A stretch of DNA of 64,000 bases from Meiothermus sp. (GTDB lineage: Bacteria; Deinococcota; Deinococci; Deinococcales; Thermaceae): NCBI RefSeq assembly GCF_026004075.1, contig NZ_BPIK01000001.1, positions 2,210,041 to 2,274,040 of the forward strand, written 5' to 3'. Under the pieces are notes generated by a model. The model saw only the letters and a program-made list of their open reading frames with translations. It made no database searches and was not told the DNA's origin. Made by a program: the position numbers and the translations under genes. Positions 60,473 through 64,000 of the stretch are shown here, in pieces. Every line of letters begins with the position of its first letter. Position 1 is the stretch's first letter.

Positions 60473-61393
60473 ATGATTGCAGCTTTGTTCCCCGGACAGG
60501 GGTCGCAGGAAATTGGCATGGGCAAGGCGCTTTATGAGGGCTCGAGGGCGGCCCGCGAGGCCCTGGATCGGGCCGAGGCTGCTTTGCCCGGTCTGCTCAA
60601 GCTGATGTGGGAAGGCCCGGAGGAGGAACTCAAACTAACCGCCAACCAGCAGCCGGCCCTTTTGGCGGTGGGCTATGCGGCCTTCCAGGCCTATCTGGAA
60701 ATGGGCGGTGCGCTACCCAGCTTTGCAGCGGGGCACAGCCTGGGCGAGTGGACGGCCCATGTGGCCGCCGGCACCCTCAGTCTGGAAGACGCCCTGCGCT
60801 TAGTGCGCAAACGCGGGGAGTACATGCAAGAAGCCGTACCGGTGGGGGCGGGGGCCATGGCGGCTGTTTTGAAGGTTCCGGCCCAGACCATTCAGGAGCT
60901 GACCGCCGGCATTGCCGGGGTGGAGATCGCCAACTACAACTCGCCCGAGCAAACCGTCATCTCCGGCACGGCCAAGGGAGTTGCAGAGGCTGCTGAAGTG
61001 TTGAAAAGCCACCGGGCTCGAGTCATACCCCTGCCGGTCTCGGCTCCGTTTCACTCCTCGCTGATGCGGCCGGCTCGGGAGCGCCTGGCCGCCGACCTGG
61101 CCCAGGTGGAGTTCTCCACCCCCCGCTTCCCGGTGTACTCCAACGTGCTGGCCCAGCCCGAGACCCGCCCTTCGGTAATTCGGGAGCTGTTGCTGGAACA
61201 GATCACCCATGCCGTGCGCTGGGTAGAGATTCTGCAGCACCTGAAGGCGCAAGGGGTGAAGGTGTACCTCGAGTTCGGTTCCGGTAAAGTACTCACCGGC
61301 CTGGTGGGGCGCACCCTGGAAGGGGTGGAGGCCCGTTCGCTAACCAGCCCGCAAGAAATCGCCGAGTGCCTGGCCATGCTAGGGCAAGGCTAA
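60473..61393 (+). CDS. fabD: malonyl-CoA:ACP transacylase
   Basis: This 306-residue enzyme moves malonyl from CoA to ACP. Blocks are ALFPGQGSQEIGMGKALYE at the start, AGHSLGEWTAHVAAG with the nucleophile Ser (about residue 89), and SAPFHSSLMRPA with the His. The length is usual. It starts 25 bases after fabH and ends 14 bases before fabG. Confidence 0.96.
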   Translation: MIAALFPGQGSQEIGMGKALYEGSRAAREALDRAEAALPGLLKLMWEGPEEELKLTANQQPALLAVGYAAFQAYLEMGGALPSFAAGHSLGEWTAHVAAGTLSLEDALRLVRKRGEYMQEAVPVGAGAMAAVLKVPAQTIQELTAGIAGVEIANYNSPEQTVISGTAKGVAEAAEVLKSHRARVIPLPVSAPFHSSLMRPARERLAADLAQVEFSTPRFPVYSNVLAQPETRPSVIRELLLEQITHAVRWVEILQHLKAQGVKVYLEFGSGKVLTGLVGRTLEGVEARSLTSPQEIAECLAMLGQG

Positions 61394-61407
61394 CATCTGG
61401 AGGAAGT

Positions 61408-62145
61408 ATGCGAAAAGCGCTGGTAACAGGTTCGTCGCGTGGAATCGGAAAAGCCATTGCCCTGGAGCTGGCCCGGCGGGGCTATGCCCTGGCGGTGCAC
61501 TATGCCGGCAATCAGGCCGCCGCCGAGGCCACCGCCGCCGAGGCCCGGGCCCTGGGGGCCAGCCAGGTGGTGGTGCTGGGGGCCGACCTGAGCAGTGCGC
61601 AAGCGGCTCAAAAACTCGTAGCCGAGGCCAGCGCCGCCCTGGGGGGGCTCGAGGTGCTGGTCAACAACGCCGGCATCACCCGCGACACCCTTTTGATTCG
61701 TATGAAGGACGAGGACTGGGATACGGTCATCGCCACCAACCTGAGCGCCATCTTCCACACCACCCGCGAGGCCATCAAGCTGATGATGCGCGCCAGATGG
61801 GGCCGGGTCATCAATATCAGCAGCGTGGTGGGCATCCTGGGCAACCCCGGCCAGGCCAACTACGTGGCGGCAAAAGCGGGCCTGATTGGCTTCACCAAGT
61901 CGGTAGCCAAGGAGTACGCCACCCGTGGCATCACCGTCAATGCCGTGGCGCCGGGGTTTATTGAGTCGGACATGACCGCCAAACTGCCCGAGCAGGTTGT
62001 GGCCGAGTACCTCAAGCAAATCCCCGCCGGTCGCCTGGGCAAGCCCGAGGAGGTGGCCAAGGCCGTGGCCTTTCTGGCATCGGATGATGCAGCCTACATC
62101 AACGGACAAACCCTGTGTGTGGATGGCGGCATGACCCCGCACTAG
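61408..62145 (+). CDS. fabG: 3-oxoacyl-ACP reductase
   Basis: This 245-residue NADPH-dependent SDR reduces 3-oxoacyl-ACP. The cofactor loop is TGSSRGIGKA (about 7-16), NNAGITRD is intact, the Ser lies in NISSVVGILGNPGQANYVAAKAGLIG, and the YxxxK pair is present. The end SDDAAYINGQTLCVDGGM is typical. CTGGAGGAAG precedes the ATG at 61408; the frame is open 14 codons upstream, overlapping fabD. Contrast it with the SDR at 46695, which lost this active site. Confidence 0.95.
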   Translation: MRKALVTGSSRGIGKAIALELARRGYALAVHYAGNQAAAEATAAEARALGASQVVVLGADLSSAQAAQKLVAEASAALGGLEVLVNNAGITRDTLLIRMKDEDWDTVIATNLSAIFHTTREAIKLMMRARWGRVINISSVVGILGNPGQANYVAAKAGLIGFTKSVAKEYATRGITVNAVAPGFIESDMTAKLPEQVVAEYLKQIPAGRLGKPEEVAKAVAFLASDDAAYINGQTLCVDGGMTPH

Positions 62146-62182
62146 AATGCTCGAGCCCTGTAACTCAGAGCCGAGGCTGGTT

Positions 62183-62212
62183 TTGATGTGGTAGAATCCC
62201 GCACGGTAGAAT
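62183..62212 (+). promoter_or_regulatory. promoter of acpP
   Basis: TTGATG (62183-62188), an 18-base spacer and TAGAAT (62207-62212). A second TAGAAT copy lies at 62192. A leader of about 20 bases with TGGAGG precedes the ATG at 62239, so acpP can be expressed apart from fabG. Confidence 0.68.
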
Positions 62213-62238
62213 AAACCCTAATCTATGGAGGTTAAAAC

Positions 62239-62472
62239 ATGGCAATCCTAGACGATGTAAGAGAAGTGATCGTGGACAAACTCGGCGTGGATGCCGACAA
62301 GGTAGTGCCCGAAGCCCGCTTTATCGAAGACCTTGGCGCCGACAGCCTCGATACCGTAGAGCTGATCATGGGCCTGGAGGACAAGTTCGGGCTGGAAATC
62401 TCCGACGAAGACGCGGAAAAGATTCGCACCGTACAGGATGCGATCAACTTCATCCAGAGCAAGCAAGCCTAG
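62239..62472 (+). CDS. acpP: acyl carrier protein
   Basis: The 77-residue acidic four-helix carrier holds acyl chains on a 4'-phosphopantetheine arm attached to S36 in [31 protein letters not shown]-like spacing is usual. It is separately promoted and ends in a strong terminator, in line with the high ACP level a cell needs. It closes the fab cluster. Confidence 0.97.
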   Translation: MAILDDVREVIVDKLGVDADKVVPEARFIEDLGADSLDTVELIMGLEDKFGLEISDEDAEKIRTVQDAINFIQSKQA

Positions 62473-62488
62473 GTCGGTTTCGGTTGGC

Positions 62489-62528
62489 ACCCAGTACAAC
62501 AAGTGGTGTTGTGCTGGGTCTTTTTTTC
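62489..62528 (+). terminator. intrinsic terminator of acpP
   Basis: A 13-bp stem (62489-62501 with 62507-62519, one G-U pair) and a 5-base loop are followed by seven T after C. It lies 16 bases after the stop. Confidence 0.95.
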
Positions 62529-62599
62529 CACATGGCGCGCCGCGCGGTTGCAAACCACCTGCACCAATCAATCAGAACCAGCCCTGCCCATAAGAAGCA

Positions 62600-62625
62600 A
62601 GGAAGGGGCTTTGGTTGCCCCTCCC
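62600..62625 (-). terminator. hairpin after the cold-shock gene
   Basis: AGGGGC/GCCCCT with a 7-base loop lies 16 bases after the cold-shock stop on the minus strand. The following T content is modest. Confidence 0.6.
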
Positions 62626-62641
62626 TTTAGGACGGTTACTC

Positions 62642-62869
62642 TCAAAAACGCTTGGCCGGCTCGACCACACTCACGTTGGCGGCCTGAGGGCCTTTACCGT
62701 TCTTTCCGGGCTCAATGTCGAAGGTTACTACGTCGCCTTCGTTCAGGGTACGAAAGCCACGAGACTGAATGGCGCTATAGTGCACAAATACGTCCGGCTC
62801 CCCCTCTTCGCGCTGGATAAAGCCATAGCCCTTCTCTGCATTGAACCACTTGACCTTACCTTTTTGCAT
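62642..62869 (-). CDS. cold-shock domain protein
   Basis: The 75-residue single OB-fold protein binds single-stranded nucleic acid. RNP1 is KGYGFIQ and RNP2 is VFVHY, with the opening [20 protein letters not shown] precedes the ATG at 62869; the longer frame has 16 non-conserved codons. The 5' region to the next gene (62870-63118) is a 249-base gap with only a terminator of the next gene that I can name. Confidence 0.96.
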   Translation of the reverse strand: MQKGKVKWFNAEKGYGFIQREEGEPDVFVHYSAIQSRGFRTLNEGDVVTFDIEPGKNGKGPQAANVSVVEPAKRF

Positions 62870-63066
62870 ACTGCTCCTTATCACGGGCAACTGGAACGTA
62901 ACCCGGCCCGGGACCAAGGCGCTGAACTACCCAAACATCATCCGACCACCGCTAGCCATGGGCAACCCCCTTAGCCAGGCTGTGGACAAAACAACATGGG
63001 CCACCTCAGAAAACTCCCAGACGCCTCAAGATAGCACTACACAGCAAACCATGTCTACCCATCAAG

Positions 63067-63098
63067 CAAAACGCCCGCCGTCACCAGCGAGCGTTTTT
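63067..63098 (-). terminator. terminator of the solute-binding protein gene
   Basis: AAAACGC and GCGTTTTT flank an inner stem; on the minus strand the T side is TTTTGC. It lies 21 bases after the stop. Confidence 0.75.
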
Positions 63099-63118
63099 CA
63101 ATTGGTCTGTCTCGGCCA

Positions 63119-63958
63119 TCAGGGGCGCCAGATCGGCACCGTGGTGGGATCGATACCCCATTCCTTGGCCAGGTAGGTCTGCGAAAGCTTCTTAAGGGTA
63201 CCGTCTTTTTCCAGAGCTTCCAGAATTTTGTCGACCTGGGCCCGGTTGGGGTTGCCTTTGGTAAACAGCGCTCCGTAGTTCTCGCCGGTCTTGAACTGGC
63301 CCACCACCGCCAGGGCTCCCCCCGACTTGGCCGCCTCCGAGAGCACGATGGAGGTGTCGATGATGAAGGCATCAATCTGACCGGCCCGCAGCGCCGTGAA
63401 GCCCGCAGCCACATCCGGGAAGACCCGGGTCAGGTTCTGGGGGTGCTTGAGGGTCTCGCTCAGAAACTTGGCCGCCGTGGTGGCCTGCTGCACCCCCAGG
63501 CGGGCGGTCTTGAGGCTGGCCGGTGCGTTGAACTTGGCTTTGTCGGCTGCCCGCACCAGCACGCCGATATCCGAGGAGAAGTAGGGCCTCGAGAAGTCCA
63601 CCACCCGCTTACGGGCCTCGGTGATGGTGATCTGCGAGAGGGCAAAGTCGAAGTTGCGGGTCTGGCCGGCAATCAGGGCATCCCAGGCCACGTTCTGCAC
63701 CACCACCTTGTCCAGCCCCGCGCGGTGGGCAATGTTGGCGGCCAGGCAGTACTCGAAGCCGTCCTTGATGGTGGCGGGGCTGTCGCCGTTCCAGAAGCCC
63801 GGCCCCGGCAGGTTGGTCTGCACCGTTAGCTGGCCGGCCACCGCCGGGCGGATGGGAAACTGGCCTTTGGGGCCGGTCACTTCGCAGTTGCCAATTTTGG
63901 TCTGGGCCATCCCCAGCGAAGCCAAAACCGCCAGTCCTAGAATCCCGATTTTTTTCAT
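63119..63958 (-). CDS. ABC transporter solute-binding protein, amino-acid type
   Basis: This 279-residue periplasmic binding protein of the polar amino acid family has a signal peptide (about 1-19; MKKIGILGLAVLASLGMA) and the family 3 blocks DGFEYCLAANIAHRAGL, FDFALSQITITEARKRVVDFSRPYFSSDIGVLV and GTLKKLSQTYLAKEWG. The paired Cys (GNCEV and EYCLA) may form a disulfide. AAGGAGG precedes the ATG. No permease or ATPase is downstream; if present they are upstream of the window. The ligand is unknown. Confidence 0.9.
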   Translation of the reverse strand: MKKIGILGLAVLASLGMAQTKIGNCEVTGPKGQFPIRPAVAGQLTVQTNLPGPGFWNGDSPATIKDGFEYCLAANIAHRAGLDKVVVQNVAWDALIAGQTRNFDFALSQITITEARKRVVDFSRPYFSSDIGVLVRAADKAKFNAPASLKTARLGVQQATTAAKFLSETLKHPQNLTRVFPDVAAGFTALRAGQIDAFIIDTSIVLSEAAKSGGALAVVGQFKTGENYGALFTKGNPNRAQVDKILEALEKDGTLKKLSQTYLAKEWGIDPTTVPIWRP

Positions 63959-64000
63959 GGAAACCTCCTTAGGCACCCATCTATGCGCTCTGCTCAACTT

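Overview
The window reads as chromosome of a thermophilic bacterium of the family Thermaceae, most likely Meiothermus or a close relative (inference). The xylose isomerase keeps the residue numbering known for the Thermus thermophilus enzyme (H53, D56, E180, K182). The terminal oxidase has the Thermus-type caa3 layout, with subunits I and III fused and subunit II fused to cytochrome c. Ribosomal protein L28 looks Thermus-like, many genes have leaderless-type promoters, and the GC content looks like the low sixties rather than the near-70 percent of Thermus. The palindrome CTCGAG is strikingly common everywhere.

Layout. 1-9.4 kb: end of proA, a YihY-type membrane protein, an IS5 transposase fragment, an operon of a degenerate M23 protein with two AI-2E-type transporters, rpmB and lspA, a beta-barrel-like secreted protein, a Rieske oxygenase and a DUF4384 protein. 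9.5-16.8 kb: tRNA-Val, tRNA-Glu and tRNA-Lys, split by a 6.9-kb integrated element. 16.9-23.1 kb: caa3 oxidase (ctaC, ctaDE), heme A synthesis (ctaB, ctaA) and a DUF305 protein. 23.2-27.0 kb: xylR-xylA-xylB. 27-46.5 kb: housekeeping and mixed metabolic genes (recO, SpoIID-like, DoxX, methylmalonyl-CoA mutase large subunit, phosphoribosyltransferases, bifunctional nuclease, mtaB, serine/threonine dehydratase, fhs, M28 peptidase, thiamine pyrophosphokinase, an ABC ATPase, a histidine kinase, ccdA, a CcmA-like ATPase). 46.7-59 kb: an unusual SDR, an acetyltransferase, two S41-type proteins, fabF, YebC, GrpB, cysE, queA, a NYN protein, TPR proteins and a SAM hydroxide adenosyltransferase. 59-62.5 kb: rpmF-fabH-fabD-fabG-acpP. 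The window ends with a cold-shock protein and an amino-acid-type solute-binding protein.

The most interesting region is the element at 9,841-16,743. It sits in the 3' end of tRNA-Lys and is bounded by a 46-bp direct repeat with one mismatch. It carries a tyrosine integrase next to the intact tRNA, a primase-polymerase/helicase, and several small genes I cannot assign. The 3' end of the primase gene holds a dense cluster of TGACRTTT/AAAYGTCA repeats that looks like an origin embedded in coding sequence. One small gene of the element has its start codon in the loop of a perfect 11-bp inverted repeat. Integrase, primase and iterons with no visible structural or conjugation genes fit an integrative plasmid or phage-satellite-like island; which of these it is cannot be decided from sequence alone.
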